A DNA stretch of 64,000 nt from Pollenia angustigena. Taxonomy: Eukaryota; Arthropoda; Insecta; Diptera; Polleniidae. Position 1 is the first letter of the stretch. Each line of letters begins with the position of its first letter. The notes beneath the pieces are model-generated. The model ran no database searches, had not been told where the DNA came from, and saw only the letters and a list, made by a program, of their open reading frames with translations. The stretch is taken from assembly GCA_930367215.1 (NCBI GenBank), contig OV884057.1:197707621-197771620 (forward strand). Reading direction: 5' to 3'. Position numbers and translations under genes: made by a program. This document shows positions 12,062 to 23,677 of this stretch, in pieces.

Positions 12062-12372
12062 TAAATCGAAACCTGTACGACCGCAAAAACCTTTTTGCCA
12101 AAAATCTGAGAGAACAAAACGACGAGTTGCTGCAGAAATCTCTAAAGATCAACTTCGTCTTCTCGTAAATGTTAACAATAAGGTTTAGCAGTGGTGTTAA
12201 AAGAGGCTGTCAGTACTCCAACTAGAGCTTCGAAAATACGGAAAATAATTTCAAAAGCAACGCCAACTAAGCTACCTGCTGATGAAGGACTAGCCTTTCT
12301 TTTAGTGAACAACTTTTTAAAAGAGCAATATTGCAATGTAAGATATGAAAATAAAATCAAAAATTTCGATAT

Positions 12373-13948
12373 ATATCCTCTAGGGTATTCATTTAATCGA
12401 CCTTTTGCTTTAATCGGTTAATCGCTCGATTAATTAACCGAGGTTTCGGTTTAATCGGTTAATAATCGGTTAATTTTGTTTTTGATCGTTTAACCGATTA
12501 ATCAAGTTTTTTTATAAATTAAGTAATTTTCATATATAAAAATGCATTAATTGTTTATTATTTGGAGTTTATTAGTAAAATAAAACAATAACATACCAAA
12601 CATTACAATTCTTGAACTAAAACGAGCGAACAAAAAAACAATTCATAAATATGTAATATGCATCTTTTCAATTAATACACAAGGTGTGCTGTGCTATCAA
12701 GTCATATCGTCATAATATCCTAATAATATTCCACAATTGTGTAAAATAAATAAAAATAAAAATGATAATGCTGAGTTCATTGATTCGCCATAACTGTACA
12801 GTAGAAATCTAAATTATAAGCGGTAGCCCACAACAGTCAAATCGTCGGCTTATTATGCAAACCTGCAAACTCACTTTCAGCACATTTTACAGCAGCCGTA
12901 TTCCGTAATTTGCTACAGCTAAATCTCTATCGCTAAAAATCTATAAAGTTGATTTAGCAATTTTTGGCTACAAATGTAATTCAGTAACGTGCATTGCTAA
13001 ATGTGGCAATGCAATACAAATTTAATTTGCCGAAATTTTAGCTTTTAGTGCCATCGCTAAAAATTTTTAATTTTGTTTTCTCTAAGAAATTTTAGCGATC
13101 GAGATTTAGTTTAAGCTAAGCGGATTACAGAATACGGCAGCTGGAGAGACAAAAAACTTTTTATTTTGCAGCTTGATAGAAAATTAAAAATACAGCCAAT
13201 TTTACACACTTCAAGACTTAAATAGAAGAAAAACTACATAACAATTGGATTTAGCCGGTTTGCATATTAAGCCGACGATATATGTATATTTCTTGTAATT
13301 ATATTAAGACATAAGTCTTTATGACTACCTTGTGAATCACCCAAATATGTAATTTGGTGTAAATGGTTAGAATTAAAGCGATTCTTTTCTTTAGTTTTGA
13401 CAAAATTTGACTTGGAAAAAATTCTTTTACTTATCGAAGATCAAAGTGCTCAGTCCTTTTCCACGATTTCTCTAAACAAATAAAATACTCCATTATGACA
13501 TTAGAGTTTTTAAAATTTTTAACACTTCTAATTGTTTCGGTTAATTCTGTTAAAAGACTGATATGAGAAGATATGTATGAGAAGCTTGAAACAAAAAAAA
13601 AGGTGTTGTCAATCAAACATTTAATCCATTTTTCACCACATTCCTGCTGATCGAAGATGAAGATAAAAAAAAATTTAAAAACGTTGTAATTTTAGTAACC
13701 GATCGGCGGAAAATGGTTTGTTTGCATAAAAAAAAATTTTCTAAAAACATACATTTTGTATATGAGACGAAACAAATAATTAAAAACACAAAAAAATATG
13801 TTATAATCTATAAAATATTGAAAATTTTTTTACATCGGTTAATCGACTGAAATTAACCAGTTTAATCGTTAATCGCAAAAAGTCAATTTGAAATTAACCG
13901 ATCAGTTAATCGGGTAGTAATTTAATTAATGAATACCCTAATATCCTC
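12373..13948. mobile_element. Non-autonomous hAT (1560 bp), duplication ATATCCTC
   Basis: The element is 12381-13940. The left end TAGGGTATTCATTTAATCG and right end ATTAATGAATACCCTA are inverted. ATATCCTC flanks it perfectly on both sides (12373-12380 and 13941-13948). The sub-terminal zones are filled with TTAATCGGTTAAT-like repeats (12410-12510 and 13835-13915), a feature often bound by hAT transposases. No transposase is encoded. A smaller element is nested inside at 12896-13140. Confidence 0.9.
12896..13140. mobile_element. Hairpin MITE with TIR GCCGTATTC
   Basis: Left end GCCGTATTCCGTAATTTGC and right end GGATTACAGAATACGGC are imperfect inverted copies. ATCGCTAAAAAT phrases are repeated inside. 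The terminal CCGTATTC resembles the MITEs at 56.86 and 57.62 kb. The flanks offer only CAG as a possible duplication, so boundaries are approximate. It is nested in the hAT at 12381-13940. Confidence 0.5.
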
Positions 13949-14018
13949 TAAATAAAGATATTACATGTATTAAATATAAATGCAGACCAGAAAATCCCGA
14001 AGCGAAGATGAAGAAATA

Positions 14019-14698
14019 GAGAGTGGTGGCATTTTGTTGACGGTTTGGAACTCGAAAATCAAATTGTTGAATAAAATCCTTTTTGAACATGACTTTGTTT
14101 GTTACTTCATTAAATTGGTAAAATTTATTTTTACTGTTATATTCGAAAGGTAAGTATACACTCGAAAAAATGTAAAAAAAGCAGTTTAGAAAATCAGTTT
14201 ATTTATCAAAGATCTTAAAAAATCTTGGATGCGGGAATCTATAACCGTAACCCCTTCTTAGAACTAATTATTTGTTAATTTTTGAGTTAAATTTACTTAT
14301 GTTTTTTTTCAGAGTGTATGAAAATTTCGGTCACTCCCTCTCTCTTAAAAGTTCACCAAAATTTAACTCCAAAAACCCGGTCCACTCGTTTGGCTGTAAT
14401 TAATTTTGGCCAAAAAAGGGGGTAAATTTCCTATAGTGCAGTTGTAGCGATAAACCTTGCCTTATTTTGTTATTTTTTTTAAAGTCCATAATGGATTTTT
14501 TTCAAGAGTTTTAATAATTGTTTCACTTACATTCTTTTCGCTATGCATTTTTAAAATTAATAATTTAAAAAGGTAAGGAAAATCGAATTCCTATTTCAAA
14601 AGTAGTTTTGCTAAAGCGAAGTAAAAAGGTATGTTCAGACCTAACAAATATTTGACGAAAAATTCCAAAAAAAAGCGTGACCACCAAATTGATCAAAC
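14019..14698. other. AT-rich DNA, nothing recognised
   Basis: Follows the end of the decayed reading frame. I see stop-rich frames and no repeat partner in the window. Confidence 0.4.
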
Positions 14699-14843
14699 TT
14701 AGGGCCTGTTCGTCGATAACGATTGAAGACTTCATTCGCTTAAATTACATTTAAAACAAAAACAAATTATAAAATATTGTTTTTGTTTTGCATGTAAATT
14801 ATGCGAACGAAGTCTTCATTCGTTATCGACGAACAGGCCATTA
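14699..14843. mobile_element. 139-bp hairpin MITE, TTA duplication
   Basis: The element at 14702-14840 has long arms (GGCCTGTTCGTCGATAACGA and its reverse complement) that are nearly perfect. The short loop is built on TTACATTTAAAACAAAAACAA. TTA flanks both ends (14699-14701 and 14841-14843), as for Harbinger-type elements. The loop-proximal sequence is shared with the hairpin at 42.2 kb, although the outer arms differ. Confidence 0.65.
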
Positions 14844-16425
14844 GTTCTACTTTCAACAATTTCTATTGATTTTCTAAACTTGATTTCTAAGAAGATAATT
14901 GTAAAATGTAATTTAGAAACTGTTAAATGATGTATGATCTATGCAAACGTTTTCTAAAAGCTAGTAATTTTTTAATAAAACTAGTGGTTACGTTAAGGAC
15001 GTCAAATATTTAATAGGTGTGAACATAGCTTAAGTTATATAAAAGAAAATATTTTTATAAATTTTTAACCCAGGACAGTTTTCAAAATTTGTTCAATTTT
15101 AATTTCACGTGATTCGAATTCGAGAACACTGCTGAGTATCTAACATATTTTAAAATACGAACGTGATTAAAAAGAAAATAATCATTTGTTGGACCAATGA
15201 TAAGTTTTGGCTGGAATAATGAGTATTAGTTTTTCTGAAAACAGTTATTTAACCACAGTAATTTAACGAAAGAATCGACGCTGTTAATATGCCCCAATAC
15301 ATTTTTGGCAGGAAATACACATATAAGGGACATGGAATATTAAAGAACATGCATTGATATAAAATAGAATAGTTAAAAGTTCAATTGCCGCTAAAGACCA
15401 AAAAATTTAAAATAATTTTAAATATAGTTGTTTTTGTTTTGTTTTTTCTTAACCTACATACAACTACAATTAATGTTGGGAGAATTCCAACCATTTATAG
15501 CGGGGAATGTACGAAAAGATAAACTCACTGTTTATTGGTGTTGTTTTTGTTTAAGCTTTGATATTCTTACAAGTAAAACTGTTGCTTATAATTCTTATTC
15601 GCTTAACAGTTTTATTTGTTTAATATCTTTAAATTTTCTTAAATCTTTGGATGAAGTTTCCTGACGATCTGGCCTTAGCAACCAGTGAAATGCGCAAAGG
15701 AATAGCTTATCCTATCAACAATAAATTTCAGTGTTTTTATCAAAAATAAAAATTGGGAATTAAGCACGATAACCAAAATCTTGTTAATTAAACATTTTGA
15801 ACTTACAAAAATTACTTCTTTTATTTTAGTAGTTTAAAATCGATTTGCATTTTTATGCTTTTTAGATTATACTCGTATTTAATATTTTTGCAGTATAAAT
15901 GTATTATTCAAGTCATAATTCATCCTATTTACTGTATACACAGAATCATATTTACGTTCAAACTCACAAGCACACGTTTAATAAAAAGTAATACATAAAG
16001 CTACATAGGTACACACATTCATATTAAATGACCCCTTTATTTTTGCTTTTAATCCCTGTACAACATTTACACAAACAAACATAATCATTCATATACTGTA
16101 AACTAGATACAAACATTTAGTTATGCCCGTGTATATTTCTGTAAGAATGAACCAATCCTTTATTTTATTTTAAACTTTTTTCTTTTCCAATTTCTAGTAT
16201 ATTTCACTAACAAACTCAGTGTTAAAGCGCATCCACTTGAATGAATTCATTATTATTTTTAATTTTGTTTTTTTTTTTTTTTGTTTTTGTTTTATATTTC
16301 TTACTTTAAACAGTAGAGGAGGAATATAAAATGCAGTTGGAAATGTAATTATAGCAGCATAGATAAATATTGAAGACATTTTTGGGGATTAAGTCAATAT
16401 CCACAGAATTCATATACAGTTGAGC
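14844..16425. other. AT-rich DNA, no gene seen
   Basis: Contains T runs and short stop-rich frames only. A 78-codon plus frame near 15428 is hydrophobic but lacks any recognisable motif or coding composition. Confidence 0.4.
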
Positions 16426-16520
16426 ATCGATTATCCGGGATAGTCGGGACCGGAAGCGTTCTGGATAATAAATTTTATCTCAGCAATCTATGTACCGATC
16501 TGACTGAGTTTCAATTGAAA
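16426..16520. mobile_element. Possible pogo-like transposon end
   Basis: TACAGTTGAGCATCGATTAT followed by CCGGGATAGTCGGG has the look of a pogo/Tigger-type terminus next to a TA target. I could not find the matching opposite end, so this is a fragment at best. Confidence 0.3.
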
Positions 16521-16603
16521 AAAAAAATTCCGGACTATATGTGATACACTTCGTAAACCTCCTGAATTGATATGTAATCACGTTTTTGTCTTTAACTCAC
16601 ATA

Positions 16604-16815
16604 TATGAAAAAAGGTCGTCCAAGAAACACATGACGAAGATTCACATTGCAAGAAGTTAGCCAAATGACAGTTAGCCTAGGACGTACATTAAACAACATG
16701 GGTGATCTCAGGGACCTAGCAGCGAATGGAAAAAGACGAAGCCAACTAAAAGACAGTCTGGCCCAGTATAGAGGCAGACCGTATTTAACAGACGGATATA
16801 TATATATATATATTA
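16604..16815 (+). pseudogene. LINE ORF2 C-terminal remnant with (TA)n tail
   Basis: The frame around 16608-16640 reads KKGRPRNT then a stop, and continues QEVSQMTVSLGRTLNN and DLRDLAANGKRRSQLKDSL to about 16795. The order GRPR.TW followed by a basic A.(D/N)R..W segment is a common C-terminus of fly non-LTR retrotransposon ORF2. It ends in a (TA)n run (16796-16815), as some RTE-like LINEs do. Only about 200 bp remain, with a stop and substituted key residues. The family call is tentative. Confidence 0.45.
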
Positions 16816-17815
16816 GCGTGGCCGTTAGTTGTATGGAGAACTTTTTTTTTTTGATTTCTTATATTCTCCCCCCCCAAATCGGTTCAGTTTTATGTAAAAA
16901 AAAATACAAAACAATTTCGTAGCGATAAGTTGTGTTTTAGGGGGGGCGTCGGCCCCTCAAAGTTTGCCATCAAGCCATTTATTCAAATGTAATTTGTTTG
17001 CATATGACTATCTCTTAAAAACAACATTTTACAAGAACATGGTATATGGCAATATTTTAGCTCTTCTAGTCAACAACATTAGCCTCGAAGAAAGTTTTTT
17101 GCTAAAATTAATATTTAAGAAAATAATTAAGAAAATAACAACAAAATTCCAAACATTTTATATACGTTTTATATATATAAAAGAGGGATTTAATGTCAAG
17201 TGAACTAATTTTGAAATCGAAATCTTTCGATTTGGACTATGTTTAAACATTATAAGTATCAATATTGTAGAAATTACAAACGGAATGACAAACTTATTTA
17301 AGCCCTTTTCACCTGTGGCGAAGGGTATTAAAAATCAAATTTATCGATAATTTGAGCCTTTCGTTATTCAAAGCTTTTTCTTATGTTTATTTTCTTGTTA
17401 CTAGAAATGCATTAATTTAAACAAAATAATCTTTTGTGGGCAATTTCAGTGTATTAAATAAATTCTCTACGTTTCTTTTTCTAACGATGTCCATCCGTCC
17501 GTCTTTCCATCTTATGCTTGATATGTGTTATCCGGAGACTCCAGACATGAAACCGGCTTAGTTGTATTACATTTATGTTACATATAGTCCACCATTTCTT
17601 GCTATTGAATTTCGGCAGGATCGGCCCACAAATGCCTGAGATATGACCAAAAAACCACGACTGTCTCTAATTTTTCCAAACAATCTTTGTGGTTGTTGTT
17701 TTATTTTAATGTGTTTAATTTTAAGCATACAAACCCATACACATAATAAGCCGCTCAAAGAAAGAAACAAACTAGTAGACTCAGTATATTTTATTTTAAC
17801 GCTTCTTCAGTAAAA
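16816..17815. repeat. Interspersed repeat remnants including the palindromic tail motif
   Basis: Near 16816 the phrase GTGGCCGTTAGTTGTATGGAG resembles the hAT left end at 47052. From 17262 to 17331 the text AATTACAAACGGAATGACAA.. then TTCACCTGTGGCGAAGGGTAT is a copy of the shared repeat tail seen at 1.69, 41.38 and 47.02 kb. A gtccatccgtccgtc phrase near 17487 belongs to the same repeat class. No coding sequence. Confidence 0.45.
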
Positions 17816-17990
17816 TCGTTCGTAGCCGAGTTGTCTAAGTTGCCTCCTGAGACTTGTGAGGCTGCCAGTTCGAATCTGGCTGTCCCAGTTTTTGAAAAGA
17901 AATTTTTTTATATTTATTTAGTTTTTTTGTGTCCTTAAAAACGATTTTAAAATTATAAAATTATAAAGCGAATTTAAAACATCAGCTTTG
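17815..17990 (+). repeat. tRNA-derived SINE copy (family 1)
   Basis: A tRNA-like head runs GTAGCCGAGTTGTCTAAG (A-box region) to a near-ideal T arm, GCCAG-TTCGAAT-CTGGC. The tail matches the 1.84-2.01 kb copy (AAAAGAAATTTTTTTAT, then TTAAAAACGATTTTA). The acceptor strand after the T arm, TGTCCCA, has no TGGGACA partner upstream, so it is not a functional tRNA. The D-arm text resembles Leu/Ser tRNAs. Confidence 0.55.
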
Positions 17991-19731
17991 GCAAAAGAGG
18001 AAACGGACTTAGGTACATAAATTTTTTGATTTTGCTATATTCTTCGGCGAAAAGAAAAGTTGACGTTTATTTATATCTAAAGAACGTTGTTAATATAACT
18101 TTTTGTTGTTATCTCACCGTGGTGATTGGGCATAGCCGAATATAGCACTGTTATTTTTTTCTTGTTAATATTGATGCAATTTTTAAAATAAAATCTGGTG
18201 CAGAGTTGGCAGCACTGATGTCAGGCGACAATAATATCGTAAAATTAACCACAGTATGCTTAAAAATGTTCATTAAAATAAGTTTTTTGGATGTGAATAT
18301 ATAAAAAAAAATTTTTATCTCGTTGGAAAGAATGCATAGAGCTGAAAGAAAAGAAGAAGTTGATAAATAAAATAATTTTTTATCCAAATACACCCCCTTG
18401 TATAAAGATAATTAAGCCTTTTTAATATGTTTTTATATAAATTTATATGATTTCGTCATAAAGACCGCATTAAGTATCTGGATCTCAATTTATAGGGAAG
18501 TTGATTTATTTAAGTTCGTCTGTTTGTTAAAAAAGCTTTTACGAAATTCCTAGAAAAGTAGGAAATGATATACAGTATTTCTATTCTTAATAACACAAGG
18601 GAACAAATTTGAATTTTTTTTGTGCGGTCTGGAATTTGATTGCAAAATTTTTATTAATTTGAAATTCTCTATCAGTTCATACAAAAAGGAAAAATCGTTC
18701 ATGACACACACATATTTAAAATGGTATTTTTGTATGGAAATCGATATTCACTTTGAAGGAAACCTGGGCGTAAGTGTCTCCAAGTCACCAGTTTTGTCGA
18801 CTATTTTGGTGACATTGTCAACGAAGTGTCTACACTACACTATATTTGCCAATTCCTATAAAAGTTAGAGAAATAATAAAAAAAGATTGTTATGATTTCG
18901 TATTCGTACAAAAAGTGTACTAGTGATTCTCTGGTTCCCATGTCTACATATGTTCCCAAAGGAACTATCTAGTCAGTAGTACCAACGTCAGACGTAGATT
19001 TCTAATGACACGCACAAGTTTAATGTCTGTAGTAAATAACATTGCCTGTGGTATAATAAGTCACTAGTACTGGTGACTGTAGCAATAGTGAACCAGTACG
19101 GGCTTAAAGATAATATTGTTGCCGAGTTTCGGATTTTTTTTTTAACTGAATATGATCAATTGTGTTCAAGTTATTCCAATATATTTAGTGAAAGTGCCTT
19201 AATTTTGGATATATCTCGAAAATAAGAGCTTATAGAGAAAAATGGAGATTAGATTTGAAATGAGGCGTCTGAAATTAGTAAAAATTTGCAATCAAATTTC
19301 AAAACGCAAAATGACTGTTCCGCAGTGTAATTTAAAGAGTTTGACTATTTATACCACACAAGTTCTCCTTATAAATGGCTGAGATATAAACAAAAACTAT
19401 GATTAACTGAAATATGTGACCACAAAGCTTTACATTTCTATAGGCCCATTATTAGTTAGTTAAAGTTAAGATTAAGTTGACAGATCGTCGTGTATTATCT
19501 GTCAAAATCGTCTGTTGACTGCCGGATAACAGCTAACGTCAAGTTATAATCAGTGCTTAAAAAATTGCAGTCGAAACCAAGAACTGTATTTTCGAGTTTT
19601 GATTTGGTTTAATAGCGACAGTTTATATTTAGTAAATCAGAAGCAAAAGGAAAAGTTTATTTTTGGCCAATGAAGTGGAAGAAATGGCAGTTTTTCTTTT
19701 TGATTGCAGTTTTTTAAACGCTGGTTATAGT
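17991..19731. other. AT-rich DNA, no recognised feature
   Basis: No gene, TIR pair or tandem array identified. The short frames present are stop-rich and low-complexity. Confidence 0.4.
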
Positions 19732-20752
19732 AATGGCGCTGGTGGCATGTCATAACGTCCAGTGTCATAGTGTCCATGGACGTTATGACACTCCAAAAAG
19801 TGTCATAGTGTCCATGGACATTGTGACACTTTCAAAAGTGTCATAACGTCCATGGACACTATGACACTTTGCAAATGGACATTATGACACTTTCAAAAGT
19901 GTCATTAGGTCCATTATTACTAAAGAAGTTAAATACAAAAAAACGACCTGCATACACGCAGAGAAAAACATGTTTCATTATGGTCCCAACCAACAAAACT
20001 ATTTTTAAAGAAACTAATTTAACCATAATATGGTTGTCGGTGACAATGATTTGGTTAAATAAAACATAATATAGTAAAAAAATTTTTAAAAAAGGTTTTG
20101 CTGCTTTTTCTCTGGGTGTATCTATTTTAATATATAAAGAAAACACTTTTGGGCGCAAGGATTTTCTTCTCTATGGTATAACAAATACCGGCTTCGCTAA
20201 CTAAAGCTTCTCTGCACAGTCGGCCTTCGGCCGGGCGCAAGGATTTTCTCCTCTATGGTATAACAAACACCGGCTTCGCTAATTTAAGCTTTTCTACACA
20301 GCCGGCCTTCGGACGTGCGCAAGGATTTTCTCCTCTATGGTATAACAAACACCGGCTTCGCTAACTAAAGCTTCTCTGCATAGTCGACTTTCGTTCGGAA
20401 ACAAGGCAGATTTTAGAAGCTTTACTTAGCGAAGCCGGTATTTGTTATACCATAGAAAAGAAAATCCTTGCGCCCGGCCGAAGGCCGGCTATGATCCCAA
20501 ATTTGTTTGCATTCTTGCTTGTAAGAATTTTTGGCATTGTACTTACTTATTTTGACATTTCAAAACAAATTTTACACATTTTAATATTTTTCATTATAAG
20601 TTAAGTTGTGGACATTATGACACTTTGCTAAGTGTCATAACGTCCGCGGATGCTATGACATTTCTTTGATGGACGTTATGACACTTTCAAAAGTGTCATA
20701 ACGTCCATGGACACTATGACACTGGACGTTATGACATGCCACCAATGGCGCT
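19732..20752. mobile_element. Foldback-like element (1003 bp), 9-bp duplication AATGGCGCT
   Basis: The element is 19741-20743, starting GGTGGCATGTCATAACGTCC and ending with its reverse complement. AATGGCGCT occurs perfectly on both sides (19732-19740 and 20744-20752). The arms are made of iterated 20-30-bp palindromic phrases (GTGTCATAACGTCCATGGAC and variants). The middle holds three direct ~82-bp units (from 20151, about 20233 and 20315, each GCGCAAGGATTTTCT..GGCTTCGCTAA) and one inverted unit. Long repetitive inverted arms plus a 9-bp duplication match the Foldback/Mutator-like type of fly element. No protein is encoded. A small MITE sits inside at 19955-20118. Confidence 0.88.
19955..20118. 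mobile_element. 164-bp TA-flanked MITE, TIR CACGCAGAGAAAAA
   Basis: Left CACGCAGAGAAAAACATG and right TTTTTCTCTGGGTG are inverted, with TA on each side, which fits a Tc1/mariner-derived MITE. The same element lies in the second Foldback copy at 37582-37744 in the opposite orientation and with related flanks, so it was in the Foldback before that element multiplied. A longer relative is at 21619-22087. Confidence 0.7.
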
Positions 20753-21616
20753 TAGCGTTTATTAAATTTATTTTGTGGTTAAACATTTTAAGACTTTCTT
20801 TTTTACAAGATTTTTAAGCGATGTATAACATTTAACAAAAACAAATAAGAATAATGTTAGTAGAAATTAGTGATACCGTTTCATGAATTACTGAGTTCTC
20901 CACTTTTTCTCCCGAAATAAAAAGCATAATCATAAACACTGTTGCTGTGGAGCAAACAACATGTTTCAGTGGAACAATAAAATGTGATTCTAATCCCAAG
21001 TTTGTGCAATCTGTTTCTAGATAAAGCTTTTCTTTTTCTAAAGAAATTTTTTCTTAATAGATATTTCGTATATCGGATTTTTTTGCAAACTTCGAAGCCC
21101 ATTTGCATAATTTTATCATAATAATAACTGCCACATCCATTTTTTTTTTTTAATTTTGAATTATTTATATTTATACTATAAATAAGCAAATAGTTCATAC
21201 ATCTTTATTTATAAACATACACTGTCCCTTGACGGGCGCTCTAGTACTAAATAATTAAATTTGTTTCTGTATTTTTTAAATCTAGATATGTTTTATATAA
21301 TACTGAGTAAATAATATTATTATTATGGATTTATAGATGTGCAATGAAACAACTTATAAGAAAAACATTGCTTTATTCAAAATATGAAGTCAAAGGGTAA
21401 AAAAAGAAAAATAAGCGGCTTCATTCCGTGAGCCACCAAAACTTACTAATGTTTACATTAGGAAGTGCATTTTTATCTTTAGAAAAAATAGCTGTACTAA
21501 AACTGCCACATCCATTAATAACATTTAAAGGGTCTTCCGTTTAGCGCTTTTTATATTTTAATTACAATTAAACAACGTTTTTGTTAGATATCATCGAAAT
21601 ATTCGTTCAAAAACCC
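20753..21616. other. AT-rich DNA, no gene seen
   Basis: A 105-codon minus frame (20881-21198) is Lys/Asn-rich without a motif. I treat it as chance. Confidence 0.35.
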
Positions 21617-22089
21617 TACAAACAGAGAAAAAACAAGTTTAAATATGGTCACCTCCAACAAAATTTTAAACATATTATGGTTAATATAACCATATTATTG
21701 TCACCTACAACCATGTTACGGTAAAATTAGTCCCTCATCTAGAAGCCACAACCATATTATGGTTGCCGCTAAACATGTTATGGTTAAATATGACAATAAT
21801 TTGTTTCAAAATTGACAATAGTATTTTACTCTTTTCCAAGAGCAACGCTATGGTTGAAAACCAACCACGCTATTATAAGTGTTAAACATGTTTTAGTTAT
21901 TTTTGACCATTACATGTTCGGAGGCAACCATAAAAGGGTTGTGGATTCTTGATGCAGGAATAATTCAGCCATAATATGGTTGTCGGTGTCAATAATATTG
22001 TTAAATAAATCATAATATGTTTACAGGTTTTATTAAAAATTGTTTTGTTGGAGGCGACCGTATTTAAACATGTTTTTTCTCTGCGTGTA
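21617..22089. mobile_element. 469-bp TA-flanked MITE with repeated AACCATATTATGGTT motifs
   Basis: The element is 21619-22087. Left CAAACAGAGAAAAAACAAG and, inward from the right, CACGCAGAGAAAAAACATG are TIRs flanked by TA. The interior is studded with short palindromes of the form AACCATATTATGGTT. It is related to the 164-bp MITEs in the Foldback elements and is probably mobilised by a Tc1/mariner transposase. Confidence 0.7.
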
Positions 22090-22139
22090 GGCCTTTCGAA
22101 CGAATGACAAATTTCGATGATATCTCACACATGTATAGA

Positions 22140-22560
22140 GTATAACGTCGTGTAAGTACCCGACTGGGCAGCGAAAATCAGACGACAATCAGTCTCAATC
22201 TGACTGACGACATTGGTAATTTTGGCTTTGAGGGCCGCTGTGGTTTGTGACTTATTCACATACACCTGCAACTTAAAAAAAGCATATAGAAAAGTATAAC
22301 TGCGTCAAATCACACTATTTCGGTGACCAGTTCATATCAACTCCACGGAATACGTTCATGCCCACAAATTGCTCGTGTAGAATGCCAAATGTAGCATGAG
22401 CTTTATGGCACGTAGCGCCCTATGTCGTTGGTGTATACATCATCTAATTTTTATCAAGACAAGTTGTAAATCATTAATCGGAAGCCTTCGACTGTGATGG
22501 TCTAGCCATCTTCATTCTCAAAGAAATATAAATCGATAACAACACCAGCCTAAAATTAGA
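22140..22560 (-). pseudogene. Degenerate IS630/mariner-type transposase fragment
   Basis: Read on the minus strand from about 22560 the fragments YFFENEDG, a region with LDDVYTNDI, and a GATCHKAHATFGILHEQFVG-like segment followed by NWSPK.CDLT appear in order. In fly mariner/IS630-type transposases the order is VTVNG.RY, WFQQDGATCH and W.P.S.DLTPLD. Stops and frameshifts are frequent, and the residues carrying the catalytic Asp are only partly preserved. No start, terminus or TIR was identified. Confidence 0.55.
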
Positions 22561-22783
22561 CAGAGACTTTTTAAGCATGCATTAAATACAATTTGATCTC
22601 TTGTGGGTTGGTATCATCCTAAATTCAACAATTTTGTTTATTGGCATCTGTGCTGCCAGTGGATTTTTCGAAAAAATACCTACACATGCTAATAAAAATA
22701 CGATTTTTCCCTACACGTTGAAAAAATTTCCCCTACACAAATCCCTACGCATTATAATCATTAAAATAGAAGAAAAAACATTG

Positions 22784-23584
22784 GCCCATAATCATAGTCG
22801 AACGCTAAAGTCGGTTCTTTTTAAAAACAACTTTAAAAGAAAAACATTCTTTTAATTATTTTAATACTATAGTCGGAATTAAAGTATGTTTTAAATTGAA
22901 CCGACTTTAACTGGGTGTCACCTCAAATGTAGAAAATTTTTCATACAACATACAAGAAAATATAAGCAAGTGGCAACTCTAAGCAGCTGACATTACAAAT
23001 TAAAATATAAATAAAACACTGCATACCTTGTAGCGTGGTTTTAAATCTTTCAACGCTACAAGGTATGCAGTGTTTTATTTATATTTTAATTTGTAACGTC
23101 AGCTGCTTAGAGTTGCCACTTGCTTATATTTTCTTGTATGTTGTATGAAAAATTTTCTACATTTGAGGCAATGTGAATTTATGTAGAAAGCAACAACAAA
23201 ATTACAAAATATTTTTGACTTTGTTTTTGCTTGCATTGCAATTTTTGGCATTGCGTTTTACACAATTAGGGCCTATACATATGTATGTATTTTGAGTTAA
23301 AAGATAAAAGATTTCCTCCAAATCAATAATAAATGCAAAATATCGACCAATATCTTGTAACATAAACATTTTTAACTTTTTGCAGGAATTTTTCATTTGG
23401 CAAAAACAGCTGATGCTGTTGTTAAATGAGTTAAACACAACTTCAGCTAGTTTTAAAATTAACACCGGTTTTAACGTGTAAAGTATGCTTTTGCTTGTCT
23501 ATAGTAGATTAAAAACATATTTTTTATAAAAGTTTACTTTAAAACCTTAAAGTATGCTTTGTTTACGACTATAGTTATGGGCCA
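22784..23584. mobile_element. Nested inverted-repeat element, TIR GGCCCATAA
   Basis: GGCCCATAATCATAGTCG on the left and CGACTATAGTTATGGGCC on the right are inverted. ATT precedes and follows it, a possible 3-bp duplication. AAAGTATG..TTTAAA phrases repeat inside near both ends. It hosts the 248-bp palindrome at 22921-23168. Confidence 0.55.
22921..23168. mobile_element. Near-perfect 116-bp-arm hairpin
   Basis: 22921-23036 and 23053-23168 are reverse complements with only one mismatch noticed (GACATT vs GACGTT), around a 17-base loop. Ends are CCTCAAATGTAG. Transcribed RNA would fold into a long duplex. The low arm divergence implies a recent origin or continuing arm homogenisation. No protein; superfamily not assigned. 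Confidence 0.85.
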
Positions 23585-23677
23585 TTATTTTGTGCAATAA
23601 ATAAAACAAGTACAATACTAAAAAAATAATAAATGTGTATGTACTTTTAATTAAATTCAGTTAAGTCTTTCAACATT

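Larger units (their letters stand above)
9155..14018 (+). pseudogene. Decayed reading frame split by two hAT insertions
   Basis: Four segments can be read as one ancestral frame: 9155-9407, 12062-12186, 12191-12380 and 13949-14018. Removing the hAT at 9408-12053 with one target copy joins ..RETQCASI to KSKPVRPQKPF and continues through SERTKRRVAAEISK to a stop at about 12185. A frameshift then leads to VVLKEAVSTPTRASKIRK, LAFLLVNNFLKEQYC and IYPL. Removing the second hAT (12381-13940) continues the frame as NKDITCIKYKCRPENPEAK before a stop. That two independent excisions both preserve frame argues for real former coding sequence. The segment types (basic SERTKRR, STPTRA.K, CRPENP) suggest a DNA-binding or transposon-associated protein. 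I cannot name it. The 5' piece is duplicated at 6592-6844. Confidence 0.5.

Noticed and set aside
17815..17890. Functional tRNA gene
   Set aside because: The T arm is ideal, but the acceptor stem has no 5' partner and the anticodon loop would be 11 bases; a second diverged copy exists at 1.84 kb, so it is a SINE head.
19859..20158. Minus and plus frames within the Foldback arm
   Set aside because: Frames cross palindromic repeats and the nested MITE; no coding character.
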